Shown here: piece by piece, positions 20,497 through 30,022 of the stretch
Layout of the letters: every line of letters begins with the position of its first letter
How positions within the stretch are numbered: position 1 is the first letter of the stretch
Origin: Flavobacteriaceae bacterium
Lineage (GTDB): Bacteria > Bacteroidota > Bacteroidia > Flavobacteriales > Flavobacteriaceae
NCBI GenBank assembly: GCA_018646605.1
Contig: JABGUL010000042.1
Span: forward strand, 45,270 to 109,269
DNA length: 64,000 bases
Reading direction: 5' to 3'
Made by a program: the position numbers and the translations under genes
The notes under the pieces: generated by a model
What the model saw: only the letters and a program-made list of their open reading frames with translations
The model's database searches: none
What the model was told of the DNA's origin: nothing

Positions 20497-21429
20497 ATGA
20501 AAGTTACCATAGTTGGAGCAGGAAATGTGGGTGCCTCTTGTGCGGAATATATAGCTCAAAAAAGAATTGCCAGTAAAGTCGTTTTACTTGATATTAAAGA
20601 AGGGTTTGCAGAAGGCAAAGCTTTAGATTTATTTCAAACAGCAACCACTCTTGGTTTTAATACTTCTATTACGGGGGTTACAAATGACTATTCAGCAACT
20701 GCTGGAAGTGATGTAGTTGTCATTACTTCTGGAATTCCTCGTAAACCAGGAATGACAAGAGAGGAGCTTATTGGAATCAACGCTGGAATTGTTCAGAGTG
20801 TATCTGAAAATGTCTTAGCACACTCTCCTAACACTACCATTGTTGTAGTATCTAACCCGATGGATACAATGACTTATTTGGCTCTCAAATCAACAGGTCT
20901 TCCAAAGAATAGAATTATCGGGATGGGTGGTGCCCTTGATAGCTCTCGTTTTAAAACCTACCTCTCAATTGCTTTAGATAAGCCTGCTAATGATATACAT
21001 GGTATGGTGATTGGTGGACATGGTGATACTACAATGATACCATTGACACGCTTGGCAAGTTATAATGGAGCACCTGTATCTCAATATTTAGATCAACAAA
21101 CGCTTGAAAAAGTTGCTTCTGATACTATGGTAGGGGGCGCGACACTAACAAAACTTTTGGGAACTTCGGCTTGGTATGCGCCGGGTGCCTCTGTTGCATA
21201 TTTGGTGGATAGTATCTTAAGTGATCAAAAACGTATGATTCCTTGTTCTGTTTATTTGGAGGGAGAATATGGTTTAAATGACATTTGTATTGGGGTGCCG
21301 TGTATCATTGGGTCAAATGGAATAGAGTCAATTGTAGATGTACAATTGAACGCCGAAGAGAAACAATTAATGAGTGAAAGTGCTAATAAAGTTGCAGCAA
21401 TGAACGCTGCTTTGACCGATATTCTCTGA
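20497..21429 (+). CDS. mdh: Malate dehydrogenase
   Basis: 310 aa, LDH-like MDH family. The Rossmann glycine loop is VGAGNVG (6-12), and substrate arginines lie in the SGIPRKPGMTREEL segment. The catalytic His is in GGHGD (173-177). It interconverts malate and oxaloacetate with NAD+ in the citric-acid cycle. The gene follows gyrB by 17 bp and is probably co-transcribed. The tetrameric LDH-like type, as in Chlorobium and other Bacteroidota, is indicated rather than the E. coli dimeric type. Confidence 0.95.
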   Translation: MKVTIVGAGNVGASCAEYIAQKRIASKVVLLDIKEGFAEGKALDLFQTATTLGFNTSITGVTNDYSATAGSDVVVITSGIPRKPGMTREELIGINAGIVQSVSENVLAHSPNTTIVVVSNPMDTMTYLALKSTGLPKNRIIGMGGALDSSRFKTYLSIALDKPANDIHGMVIGGHGDTTMIPLTRLASYNGAPVSQYLDQQTLEKVASDTMVGGATLTKLLGTSAWYAPGASVAYLVDSILSDQKRMIPCSVYLEGEYGLNDICIGVPCIIGSNGIESIVDVQLNAEEKQLMSESANKVAAMNAALTDIL

Positions 21430-21465
21430 TTTCATACTTTTCATATTCATTAATTCTCCATAGAG

Positions 21466-21496
21466 TTGTCAATTCTTTGGTTTAATCCTATATTTG
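21466..21496 (+). promoter_or_regulatory. Promoter of secDF (-33 and -7)
   Basis: TTG at 21466-21468, a 20-bp spacer, then TATATTTG at 21489-21496, a good fit to the Bacteroidota -33/-7 consensus. The predicted leader is ~28 nt. Confidence 0.65.
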
Positions 21497-21528
21497 CTCG
21501 CCTTAATTGAGCTTAAATTTAATTTGAA

Positions 21529-24486
21529 ATGCAAAACAATTCTTTAATTCGAGTTTTCGGTATTTTATTTGCCCTTGTAAGTATCTACCAACTCTCGTTT
21601 ACATTCATCGCCAGTAATGTAGAAAATCAAGCAGATATCTTTGCCGAACAAACTATTTCGGAAGATGTTCCTAACTATTTAGAGGTTCGTGATCAAAGAG
21701 CTATAGCTTACCTAGATTCCATTGGAAATAACAGCTTATATGGTTTTACAACCTATAACGACGCCAAAGATAAAGAGCTAAACAAAGGTCTTGACTTGAA
21801 AGGTGGAATCAATGTAATCCTTCAGATTTCTATTCGTGATATTCTTAGTGGATTAGCCGAAAATACTAGAAATCCTATTTTTAACAAAGCATTAGACGAA
21901 GCAGATATACTTCAAAAGTCAACTGACGATCCTTACATTGAATCCTTTTTCAACGCCTTTGATGCTGTTAAAAGTGGTGAAAAGCTAGCTTCTCCAGATA
22001 TTTTTGCAAATAGAACACTTAGCGATGAAATCAATTTTGACATGACAGACCAAGAAACTCAGGTTGTGGTTCGTAGAAAAATAGATGAATCCATTGTTTC
22101 TGCTTTTGAGGTATTGAGAAAGCGTATTGATAAATTTGGAGTTACCCAACCTAATATTCAACGTCTCGGTACTTCGGGAAGAATTCTTGTTGAATTACCT
22201 GGTGCAAAAGATGTGGAGCGTGTCCAGAATTTATTACAAAGTACTGCTCAACTAGAGTTTTGGGAAACGTATAAAAATGATGAATTAATTACATTCTTGG
22301 TTGAGGCCAACCAATATTTAAAGACAACAAACGACAAATCTAAAGCTGTTGTAGAGGAAGAGAAAGACGATGCCTCTGAAATAGATGATTTACTTGCTGA
22401 TGTTTCTGCACAAGACTCGATTTCTGCATCTGGTTCAAATCCTATCTTAGATCGTATTGTGGGACAAGGTTTCCAAGGAGGACCTGTATTAGCTCAGTTT
22501 GCTTCTCGTGACAGTGAGTTGATTTTAGACTATTTGAATCAGCCACAGGTTAGAAAATTATTGCCATCAGAATATAGATACATTCAATTTGCTTGGGGAA
22601 AGCCAGTTGCAAACAGTGATGTAGTAGAACTATACGCACTAAAATCCAACCGAGACAATCTTGCGCCTCTAAGCGGGGGTGTTGTAGTAGATGCTCTTCA
22701 GACATTTGATCAAGTAGGTAATGCAGCAGTATCCATGCAAATGGATTCTAGAGGTGCACGTATATGGGAATCTATGACCGGTAAAGCTTTTAAAGAAGCA
22801 AGTAATATAGCCATTGTATTAGATGATATTGTTTACTCAGCACCAGGAGTTTCTAGTGGGCCAATTGCCGGCGGAAGGTCTGAAATCACAGGAAATTTTA
22901 CATTAAATGAAGCGATTGACTTAGCGAATGTTTTACGTGCTGGGAAACTTCCTGCTTCTGCCGAAATTATTCAATCTGAAATAGTTGGTCCTTCCTTAGG
23001 TCAAGAAGCTATCGAAGCTGGAATTTATTCTTTTATAATAGCATTGATATTTGTTTTGGGATGGATGATTTTTTATTATGGAAGTTCAGGAATCTATGCT
23101 GACATTGCTTTAATATTGAATATTCTTCTCATTTTTGGCATATTGGCAGGATTGGGAGCGGTACTAACATTACCTGGAATTGCAGGGGTGGTTTTAACAA
23201 TAGGAATCTCAGTAGATGCTAATGTTCTTATTTTTGAACGTGTACGAGAAGAACTCTCTAAAGGGAAGGGTATTCGAAAAGCTATTGCTGACGGTTTTAA
23301 TAACGCACTTTCATCAATTTTAGATGCCAATATTACAACAGGACTTACTGCTTTAATTCTTTTTATTTTTGGAACAGGCCCTATCAAAGGATTCGCAACA
23401 ACCTTATTAATTGGTATTGGAACTTCATTATTTACTGCGATTTTTATTACGCGAATTTTAGTTGATTCTCGAAATGAAAAAGGGAAAGATGTTTCTTTCT
23501 CTACGAAAGCAACTAAAGGATTATTGTCAAATATTAATATCTCTTTTCTTCAACGAAGAAAAGTTGCTTATATCGTTTCTTCAATATTGATTTTGGTAAG
23601 TTTAGCTTCTTTAACTTTCCAAGGTTTAAACCAGGGGGTTGATTTCGTTGGTGGTAGATCGTATACCGTTCGTTTTGAACAGCCTGTTAATCCAACTGAA
23701 ATTGGAGCTGTTTTATCAAATGAATTTGGAAGTGCCGAAGCCAAAACCTTTGGAGAAGATAATCAACTAAAGATTACTACTAAATACAAAGTAGATGTTG
23801 AAGGAATTGCTGTTGATGAAGAAATTCAGAATAAGCTATTCACTGCTCTACAGTCTTATCTTCCTGATGGAATGAGCTATGATAACTTTGTAAATGGAAG
23901 TTCTCAAAAGGAGATTGGTATTATGTCTTCTATTAAAGTGGGTCCAACCATTGCTGATGACATAAAAAGCAATTCATTTTTAGCAGTAATAGGATCCTTA
24001 ATTGTAGTATTCCTATACATCCTTTTACGTTTTCAAAAGTGGCAATTCTCATTGGGTGCTGTTGTTGCAGTTTTCCATGATGTATTGATTGTCTTGGGGA
24101 TATTTTCGATAACTTATACCTTCATGCCTTTTAGCATGGAGATTAATCAAGCCTTTATTGCGGCAATTTTAACGGTTATTGGGTATTCCTTGAACGATAC
24201 TGTGGTTGTGTTTGACCGTATTCGTGAATTTTTAGCTGAACATACTAAATGGGAATTCAACACTACTGTTGATGCAGCATTAAACAGTACATTAAGTAGA
24301 ACATTAAATACATCACTTACTACTTTAATTGTATTGTTAGCAATTTTCATTTTTGGTGGTGAATCCATTCGAGGGTTTATGTTTGCTCTTATTATCGGAG
24401 TGTTAGTTGGAACTTATTCTTCTGTATTTATCGCAACACCGGTAATGTATGATACTCAAAAGAAAAAAGCACTAGAACAAAAATAG
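21529..24486 (+). CDS. secDF: SecD-SecF fusion protein, Sec translocon accessory
   Basis: 985 aa, a natural fusion. SecD: TM1 at ~8-30, periplasmic P1 domain with DLKGGINVILQI and FEVLRKRIDKFGVTQPNIQ, then a five-TM RND bundle from ~residue 495 including GVVLTIGISVDANVLIFERVREE. SecF starts around residue 660, with its own TM1, the conserved GVDFVGGRSY, and a C-terminal TM bundle containing GYSLNDTVVVFDRIRE. It uses the proton-motive force to pull preproteins through SecYEG. An acidic/Ser-rich insertion (EEEKDDASEID...) near residue 275 interrupts the P1 domain. The strong bidirectional terminator at 24508-24539 ends the transcript. Confidence 0.95.
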   Translation: MQNNSLIRVFGILFALVSIYQLSFTFIASNVENQADIFAEQTISEDVPNYLEVRDQRAIAYLDSIGNNSLYGFTTYNDAKDKELNKGLDLKGGINVILQISIRDILSGLAENTRNPIFNKALDEADILQKSTDDPYIESFFNAFDAVKSGEKLASPDIFANRTLSDEINFDMTDQETQVVVRRKIDESIVSAFEVLRKRIDKFGVTQPNIQRLGTSGRILVELPGAKDVERVQNLLQSTAQLEFWETYKNDELITFLVEANQYLKTTNDKSKAVVEEEKDDASEIDDLLADVSAQDSISASGSNPILDRIVGQGFQGGPVLAQFASRDSELILDYLNQPQVRKLLPSEYRYIQFAWGKPVANSDVVELYALKSNRDNLAPLSGGVVVDALQTFDQVGNAAVSMQMDSRGARIWESMTGKAFKEASNIAIVLDDIVYSAPGVSSGPIAGGRSEITGNFTLNEAIDLANVLRAGKLPASAEIIQSEIVGPSLGQEAIEAGIYSFIIALIFVLGWMIFYYGSSGIYADIALILNILLIFGILAGLGAVLTLPGIAGVVLTIGISVDANVLIFERVREELSKGKGIRKAIADGFNNALSSILDANITTGLTALILFIFGTGPIKGFATTLLIGIGTSLFTAIFITRILVDSRNEKGKDVSFSTKATKGLLSNINISFLQRRKVAYIVSSILILVSLASLTFQGLNQGVDFVGGRSYTVRFEQPVNPTEIGAVLSNEFGSAEAKTFGEDNQLKITTKYKVDVEGIAVDEEIQNKLFTALQSYLPDGMSYDNFVNGSSQKEIGIMSSIKVGPTIADDIKSNSFLAVIGSLIVVFLYILLRFQKWQFSLGAVVAVFHDVLIVLGIFSITYTFMPFSMEINQAFIAAILTVIGYSLNDTVVVFDRIREFLAEHTKWEFNTTVDAALNSTLSRTLNTSLTTLIVLLAIFIFGGESIRGFMFALIIGVLVGTYSSVFIATPVMYDTQKKKALEQK

Positions 24487-24507
24487 AGATTGTCTATTCA
24501 GAATATT

Positions 24508-24539
24508 AAAAAAGCCAAATCAAACGATTTGGCTTTTTT
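24508..24539. terminator. Bidirectional terminator between secDF and the DinB-like gene
   Basis: A 14-bp perfect stem (24508-24521 and 24526-24539, core AAGCCAAATC/GATTTGGCTT) has an AAAC tetraloop, with A-rich and T-rich ends. It works for both convergent genes. Confidence 0.9.
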
Positions 24540-24541
24540 AT

Positions 24542-25081
24542 TTAATATCCTTTTTTCTTAGCATTTTCAATGTGTGCTAGGTGGTGTTCCCCATGCCAAG
24601 CATAAATCAGAATAGTTGTATTCAAGGGATAATATTTTTCTCTTTCAGGATGATAATAGGTCTTAGACAAATCCTTTTCAGAAAGCGTGTTTAAAAAAAT
24701 GGTCCAACGTTTATGTAATGCGGTTAGTAAATCTAAACTATAGGATAAGTCTGTTTCAGAAGCGTCTGGAAGTTCAGCCCAGTGAGCTTCTTGGTAGTCT
24801 TTAATAGAAGGTGTAGTCTCTAAAATTGCATGTTTAAAACGCAGGTAGGAATGCATATGACTATCTGCTAAATGGTGAACAACTTGTGCTATAGTCCAAC
24901 TACCAGGGCGATAATGATTAAGTAATGTTTCTTTAGAAAGATTAGAAACACTTTTTCTCAGTTTTTCGGGAAATTCTTCAAGAAGTGTAATTCCTTTTTT
25001 GATTTCTTCTTTATTTGGCTTTTCGTTCCACTCGAACTTACCAACAGGGTAGGTGAGTTTTAGCAATTCATTTTCATTCAT
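24542..25081 (-). CDS. DinB/YfiT-like putative metal-dependent hydrolase or thiol transferase
   Basis: 179 aa. It is a four-helix DinB-type bundle with three metal-ligand histidines: VVHHLADSHMHS in helix 2 and WHGEHHLAHIENA in helix 4. The start NENELLKLTYPVGKF and GSWTIAQVVHH match the YfiT subgroup, whose Bacillus members include bacillithiol transferases. It acts in the cytoplasm, possibly conjugating a low-molecular thiol to electrophiles. Convergent with secDF; lgt lies upstream on the same strand 75 bp away. The thiol partner in this organism is unknown. Confidence 0.8.
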   Translation of the reverse strand: MNENELLKLTYPVGKFEWNEKPNKEEIKKGITLLEEFPEKLRKSVSNLSKETLLNHYRPGSWTIAQVVHHLADSHMHSYLRFKHAILETTPSIKDYQEAHWAELPDASETDLSYSLDLLTALHKRWTIFLNTLSEKDLSKTYYHPEREKYYPLNTTILIYAWHGEHHLAHIENAKKKGY

Positions 25082-25156
25082 AATTTGGAAAATTAAAACA
25101 GTACTATTGAAAACGTTTAAAAGGAAGCCTACGTTTTCAAAAAGTATAAGATATAA

Positions 25157-25978
25157 TTATTGGTTATTTGTTTTTCTTAGCATGAGAAACAGTCCCAGTA
25201 AAATAAAAGGAATACTAAGCCATTGCCCAGTGGACAAAAGTGGAAGGTATTCTTCAAACCCACCCTGACTTTCCTTGAGGTATTCTACAAAAAAACGAAT
25301 AACAAACATGCATGTGAAAAAGACACCTAATAAATAGCCTGGTTTATCTTTTTTATTGGTTTTGTATACTTGCTTGAGTATAAAAAATAAAACAAGATAC
25401 CCTAAAGCTTCATATAATTGTGCTGGATGTCTGGCTGCATTTTCGCCTCGATTTAAAAAGACAACCCCAAAATTTGAACCTGAATATTTACCCACAATCT
25501 CTGAGTTGAAAAAATTTCCAATTCTCACAAAACTAGCTCCAATAGAAACTGGAATAATAACTCGATCAATAATCCAGAGAAGGGGCTTGAATTTAAATTT
25601 GCGTTTGTATAAGTATAGTCCAATGAGAGATCCAATAACAGCACCATGACTCGCTAAACCTCTAAATCCAGTAAATGTGTACCCTGTTGGTGTATCACGT
25701 ATGGGAAGAAGTATTTCAATTAAATGGTCTTGGTAGTAGTCCCAGCTATAAAAAAACACATCTCCTAGTCGAGCCCCTAATAGAATCGAGATGATCATAT
25801 AGATAAAAAGAGACTCTAAATATTCCAAAGGAATCTTTTCTTTTTCAAATATTTTTTTCATGATATAATAGCCAAGTCCAAACGCAATGATGAACATTAA
25901 ACTATAATAATGAATTCCAAAACTACCAATTTTAAAGAGTGTTTCACTGGGAGCCCAGTCAATCTTAGAAAAAAACAT
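25157..25978 (-). CDS. lgt: Prolipoprotein diacylglyceryl transferase
   Basis: 273 aa from the ATG at 25978. A TTG 39 bp further upstream would add 13 residues, but the ATG gives the usual N-terminus. It is a multi-pass inner-membrane protein with the Lgt signature region GFRGLASHGAVIGSLIGL and the conserved RIGNFFNSEIVG segment. It transfers diacylglycerol from phosphatidylglycerol to the lipobox cysteine of prolipoproteins, the first step in maturing the many lipoproteins seen in this window. It follows yidD by ~58 bp on the same strand, in the order folE-cysS-yidD-lgt. Confidence 0.95.
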   Translation of the reverse strand: MFFSKIDWAPSETLFKIGSFGIHYYSLMFIIAFGLGYYIMKKIFEKEKIPLEYLESLFIYMIISILLGARLGDVFFYSWDYYQDHLIEILLPIRDTPTGYTFTGFRGLASHGAVIGSLIGLYLYKRKFKFKPLLWIIDRVIIPVSIGASFVRIGNFFNSEIVGKYSGSNFGVVFLNRGENAARHPAQLYEALGYLVLFFILKQVYKTNKKDKPGYLLGVFFTCMFVIRFFVEYLKESQGGFEEYLPLLSTGQWLSIPFILLGLFLMLRKTNNQ

Positions 25979-26036
25979 ATGTGCTAATTTTATCAATGTA
26001 AATGTAATTAAATTCAAGGCGTTAGGAAATTTTTAC

Positions 26037-26258
26037 TCAAGGAATTGGATCAAAACCTGAACCTCCCCAAGGATGGCATTTGGCAATACGTTTGATTCCT
26101 AGCCACCCACCTTTAAAAAGGCCAAATTTTTTAAGTGCTTCTAGAGTATATTGTGAACAGGTAGGCTCATATCTGCAGCTAGGTGGTAGGAGTGGAGATA
26201 GAAAAGATTGGTACCCTTTTATTAATAAAACAAAGGGGTAAATTAAAATCTTTTTCAA
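26037..26258 (-). CDS. yidD: Membrane protein insertion efficiency factor YidD
   Basis: 73 aa, the usual length. The whole family pattern is visible: amphipathic N-helix, [22 protein letters not shown] with its conserved cysteines, the [16 protein letters not shown] block and a terminal GFDPIP. YidD lies on the inner membrane and assists YidC/SecYEG insertion. It starts 11 bp after the cysS stop, so it is co-transcribed. Confidence 0.95.
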   Translation of the reverse strand: MKKILIYPFVLLIKGYQSFLSPLLPPSCRYEPTCSQYTLEALKKFGLFKGGWLGIKRIAKCHPWGGSGFDPIP

Positions 26259-26269
26259 AATAAGAATGC

Positions 26270-27748
26270 TTAATTTATCTTAAAAGTAGTTCCTTCTGAA
26301 GTATCATTAATCTGAATGTTTAGTTCAGATAAAGAATCACGAATCAAATCTGAGGTTTCAAAATCTTTTGATGCACGAGCTTTATTACGGAGTTCTAAAA
26401 TTAGATTCAAAGCTCCATCTAATTGTACACCTCCATTTTCTTTATTATTATCATCTTCATTTAATAAGCCCAGGACATCAAAGAAGAAATCATTAATCAG
26501 CTTAGAAAGGTCTTTTAAATCATCTTTATTAATTTGCTGAAGGCCATTGTCAACAGCATTAATGTATTTTACCGCATCAAAGAGATGAGCGATTAATAGC
26601 GGGCTATTAAAATCATCATTCATAGCAGCATAACATTTATTCTTCCATTTGACTAAGTCAAAATCTGAAGTTTTATCACCTATGGGTAGACGCTCTAATT
26701 TAGAAATTCCATCAATCAATCTTTGAAATCCTTTTTCTGAAGCTTCCAGAGCTGATTCACTAAGGTCTACTATGCTTCTATAGTGTGCTTGAAGAATAAA
26801 AAAGCGAACAGTCATTGGAGAAAAAGCCTTTTTAAAGATGCTATTTTCACCACTAAACATTTCACCCGGAAGAATATTATTCCCCGTTGATTTGGCCATT
26901 TTTTTCCCGTTTAGGGTTAGCATATTTGCATGTAACCAATAATTGACTGGCGACTTTTTATGTATGGATTCTGCTTGAGCGATTTCACATTCGTGATGCG
27001 GAAATTTCAAATCCATGCCCCCGCCGTGAATATCAAATTGTGAACCTAAATACTTGGTACTCATGGCAGTACACTCAAGGTGCCAGCCAGGAAAGCCTTC
27101 GCTCCATGGGGAGGGCCATCTCATAATATGTACGGGCTCTGCTTTTTTCCACAAGGCAAAATCTTGAGGATTTTTCTTATCACTTTGACCATCCAAGGTT
27201 CTTGTATTATGAATTAGATCTTCAATATTCCTCCCACTTAATTTTCCGTAGGGAATGTCTTTATTGAATTTGATAACATCAAAATATACAGAACCATTTA
27301 CTTCATATGCATAGCCTTGTTCAATGATTTCTTTAATCAATTCAATCTGCTCTACAATATGTCCTGTGGCCGTGGGTTCGATACTTGGAACTAGAGCATT
27401 AAACTGAGCCATTGTATCTCTAAAGTCTACGGTATACCGCTGAACTACTTCCATGGGTTCAATAGATTCTAGCCTTGCTTTTTTTGCGATTCGGTCTTCT
27501 CCCTCATCAGCATCATTTTCTAAATGTCCTGCATCGGTTATGTTACGTACGTAGCGAACTTTATACCCCAGGTGCTGTAGATACCTGAAAATTAAATCAA
27601 AAGAAATGAATGTTCTGCAATTTCCTAAATGGACATTACTATAAACGGTAGGTCCACAAACGTACATACCTACATGATTGGGAAGGATGGATTTAAAAGT
27701 TTCTTTTTTACCATTTAATGAATTATATAAGACTAGAGTGCTATCCAT
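26270..27748 (-). CDS. cysS: Cysteinyl-tRNA synthetase
   Basis: 492 aa, class I synthetase. The HIGH-type motif is HLGN (40-43), preceded by the Zn-ligand Cys31 in CGPTVY. Further zinc ligands lie in WHLECTAMS and [10 protein letters not shown], and the KMSKS motif appears as KMAKS (283-287). It charges tRNA-Cys with cysteine. Its ATG overlaps the folE stop (TAATG), indicating translational coupling. The KMAKS variant is common in this family. Confidence 0.96.
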   Translation of the reverse strand: MDSTLVLYNSLNGKKETFKSILPNHVGMYVCGPTVYSNVHLGNCRTFISFDLIFRYLQHLGYKVRYVRNITDAGHLENDADEGEDRIAKKARLESIEPMEVVQRYTVDFRDTMAQFNALVPSIEPTATGHIVEQIELIKEIIEQGYAYEVNGSVYFDVIKFNKDIPYGKLSGRNIEDLIHNTRTLDGQSDKKNPQDFALWKKAEPVHIMRWPSPWSEGFPGWHLECTAMSTKYLGSQFDIHGGGMDLKFPHHECEIAQAESIHKKSPVNYWLHANMLTLNGKKMAKSTGNNILPGEMFSGENSIFKKAFSPMTVRFFILQAHYRSIVDLSESALEASEKGFQRLIDGISKLERLPIGDKTSDFDLVKWKNKCYAAMNDDFNSPLLIAHLFDAVKYINAVDNGLQQINKDDLKDLSKLINDFFFDVLGLLNEDDNNKENGGVQLDGALNLILELRNKARASKDFETSDLIRDSLSELNIQINDTSEGTTFKIN

Positions 27749-28428
27749 TAAAAATCAGTATCTAATTTGAGATAGTCTAAAAACTCTCTCTTTTTTTCTT
27801 CAGATTTAAAAACTCCTCCAAATTCGCTGGTTACTGTACTACTTGCAGTATCACTAATACCTCTTGAGTTAACGCAAAGATGCTTAGCATCAATAACACA
27901 GGCTACATCTTTTGTGCCCAAAACTTCTTGGAGCTCTTGAACAATTTGAAGAGTTAAGCGTTCTTGAACTTGAGGACGCTTGGCATAGTAATCAACAATA
28001 CGATTCATTTTGGAAAGCCCAACCACAGTTCCGTTTGATACATAAGCTACATGTGCTTTACCTATAATAGGAAGTAAATGATGCTCACAAGTAGAGTAGA
28101 GGGTGATGTTTTTTTCCACTAACATTTCACCATATTTATATGAATTGTCAAAGGTGGAAGCTTTTGGTTTTTTGTTAGGATGAAGACCTCCGAAAATTTC
28201 ATTCACGAACATTTTAGCAACCCTCAATGGAGTTCCTTTTAAGCTATCATCAGTAAGATCCATTCCTAATGTCTCTAGAATAGTGCTTACATGTTCTTGA
28301 ATTATTATAATTTTTTCATCATTGCTCTTGTCAAAAGCATTCTCTTTTAGAGGAGTTTTGGCATTATTAGAGAAATGATCTTCTCCTTCTTGAATAGTGT
28401 TATCAGTGATTATTTTTTCGATTTTCAT
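27748..28428 (-). CDS. folE: GTP cyclohydrolase I
   Basis: 226 aa. The catalytic core has zinc ligands in TCEHHLLP (Cys114, His117) and a second Cys in HLCVNSRG, and [10 protein letters not shown] and [23 protein letters not shown] are family hallmarks. It converts GTP to 7,8-dihydroneopterin triphosphate, the first step of folate and pterin synthesis. The N-terminal ~35 residues are charged, low in conservation and typical of a variable extension. First gene of the folE-cysS-yidD-lgt operon, with a -7 element in the 60-bp gap upstream. Confidence 0.96.
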   Translation of the reverse strand: MKIEKIITDNTIQEGEDHFSNNAKTPLKENAFDKSNDEKIIIIQEHVSTILETLGMDLTDDSLKGTPLRVAKMFVNEIFGGLHPNKKPKASTFDNSYKYGEMLVEKNITLYSTCEHHLLPIIGKAHVAYVSNGTVVGLSKMNRIVDYYAKRPQVQERLTLQIVQELQEVLGTKDVACVIDAKHLCVNSRGISDTASSTVTSEFGGVFKSEEKKREFLDYLKLDTDF

Positions 28429-28444
28429 AGGTAATAAATGCCTA

Positions 28445-28452
28445 CAAATATA
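28445..28452 (-). promoter_or_regulatory. -7 promoter element for folE operon
   Basis: TATATTTG on the minus strand, 16 bp before the folE ATG, matching TAnnTTTG. It separates this operon from the upstream barrel gene. Confidence 0.55.
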
Positions 28453-28488
28453 CTCAATTTCTATAGGAATAAAACGCTATTCAACAGA

Positions 28489-30003
28489 TCAAAGTTTGAA
28501 GTTATAGCTTATGGTAAGTTGAGTAATTTTTTGACGTAAAAAATAGGGGTCTGTTAAGCCTTCAGAAAAAAGCTCAAACTCCTTATTTTGCTCATAGTTT
28601 ACAAGAGATATTCCAAGACTGCTTGCACCAAAATCAAGTCCTATACCAAATGTTAAAGCCTTATTGTTTTTTATGGTATTACTATGTACAGTATTTTGAT
28701 TTAAAAATCCAGCTCTAAAGCTAATGTCTTTTATACGGTATTCTCCTCCCACTCTTAATGTATTTACACCTTCAAATCTGGAAGCGATTCTTTGTGTTAC
28801 ATCAGTTAAATAATTACTTCCAAAATCATTATTTAAAGAAGTGTTTGCAAAATTTTGATTACTGTAATCAATGGAAAACAAACCTTTTGGTCCAAAAACA
28901 TAAGCAAAACTTAAGGTGGTTTTTGAAGGTATTTTTATCTGATATATATCATATTGATTGGTTACAGAGGGACTTATTTCCTCTTTAACAATTAATCCCT
29001 CTTCGTAATGAAATGCACTAATGCTTTGTTTGGTTTCATCTGTCAATTCAATCCATTGCGGACTATCATAGGTTACTCCAAGGCGTATGTTTTTTAATAA
29101 AAATAGAGCTCCAAATTGTGCAGATATTCCATTTCCAATAGTGATTAATTCATTTTCAAAATTAATATTGTATGTAGGTGAGTTTTGTGATTGATTCGTT
29201 TCAAATAAAACTTGACTGTTGTTAAAATTTAACGAGTGAAAATTTAAATTAAACCCTAAATGAACTAAATTTTTATATAGACCACTGAGATTCAAACTTG
29301 TTTTTCTATGCCATCCTTGATTAATAATATCTAACTGATGCTTAATATTATTGTAGTTTACATTAGATGTGTATTCTGTATTTCCGTCAGTAAAACTAAA
29401 TGGGTTTATGATATAACTTTGATATCCTAAAAAAGCTTGTTGCGCACCAAAGCCTTGTTCATTTCCAAGAATACCATATACCTCGTTAGGGGTTTCTTCA
29501 TCATACAGGGGAAGGTTTTGAAATTCTAAACCATCAGCATAATGAAGAAAATAATTGTCAATTCCGTTTGAGTTATTCCCGTTGACAGTAGCTTTTTGAT
29601 CGTACTGTATAATTTTTTGAAAATTTATTCCAACACTAACTCTAGTCCAAGGACTCTCTGAATTACTATTGTTAAAAACAAAGACTCCTCCAAAATGATC
29701 AAATCGAATATCATCACTTTCTCGTTCGCTGGTAGTATTAAAATAAGTGCTCTCGGTTATTATATTTTTATAATTAACAGAGGCTCCAAATTCAGAATGT
29801 AAAAATACAGATCCACTAGCCGGATTAAAACTGATTGCGGATAAATCTCCTCCTAAAGCACCAAACGCTCCTGCCATTCCTGTGTAACGTGCCGAACCAT
29901 TTAGTTCTGATGATATAAAATACCTGACATCGTTAACTGTCTGTGCTACAGATAGTTGAAAGGTAAGTATGGGTATAATAATGAATTTGAGGCTACGCAT
30001 CAT
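28489..30003 (-). CDS. Outer-membrane barrel protein, OmpP1/FadL-like
   Basis: 504 aa. The signal peptide (KFIIIPILTFQLSVAQ) is followed by RYFISSELNGSARYTGMAGAFGALGGDLSAISFNPASG, split here by family blocks: the GSARYTGMAGAF and ALGGDLSAISFNPAS motifs are diagnostic of Bacteroidota FadL-related transporters. The rest is amphipathic strands ending ISYNFKL. Such barrels move hydrophobic molecules across the outer membrane. It starts 19 bp after the Gly/Asn/Ser-rich lipoprotein gene and is likely co-transcribed with it. A double Met (30003 and 30000) leaves the exact start open by one codon. Confidence 0.85.
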   Translation of the reverse strand: MMRSLKFIIIPILTFQLSVAQTVNDVRYFISSELNGSARYTGMAGAFGALGGDLSAISFNPASGSVFLHSEFGASVNYKNIITESTYFNTTSERESDDIRFDHFGGVFVFNNSNSESPWTRVSVGINFQKIIQYDQKATVNGNNSNGIDNYFLHYADGLEFQNLPLYDEETPNEVYGILGNEQGFGAQQAFLGYQSYIINPFSFTDGNTEYTSNVNYNNIKHQLDIINQGWHRKTSLNLSGLYKNLVHLGFNLNFHSLNFNNSQVLFETNQSQNSPTYNINFENELITIGNGISAQFGALFLLKNIRLGVTYDSPQWIELTDETKQSISAFHYEEGLIVKEEISPSVTNQYDIYQIKIPSKTTLSFAYVFGPKGLFSIDYSNQNFANTSLNNDFGSNYLTDVTQRIASRFEGVNTLRVGGEYRIKDISFRAGFLNQNTVHSNTIKNNKALTFGIGLDFGASSLGISLVNYEQNKEFELFSEGLTDPYFLRQKITQLTISYNFKL

Positions 30004-30022
30004 TTAATAAATATCTTAGAAA

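Noticed and set aside
25979..26017. TTG start 13 codons upstream in lgt
   Set aside because: An ATG at 25978 gives the usual Lgt N-terminus. TTG would be needed only if the ATG were unused.
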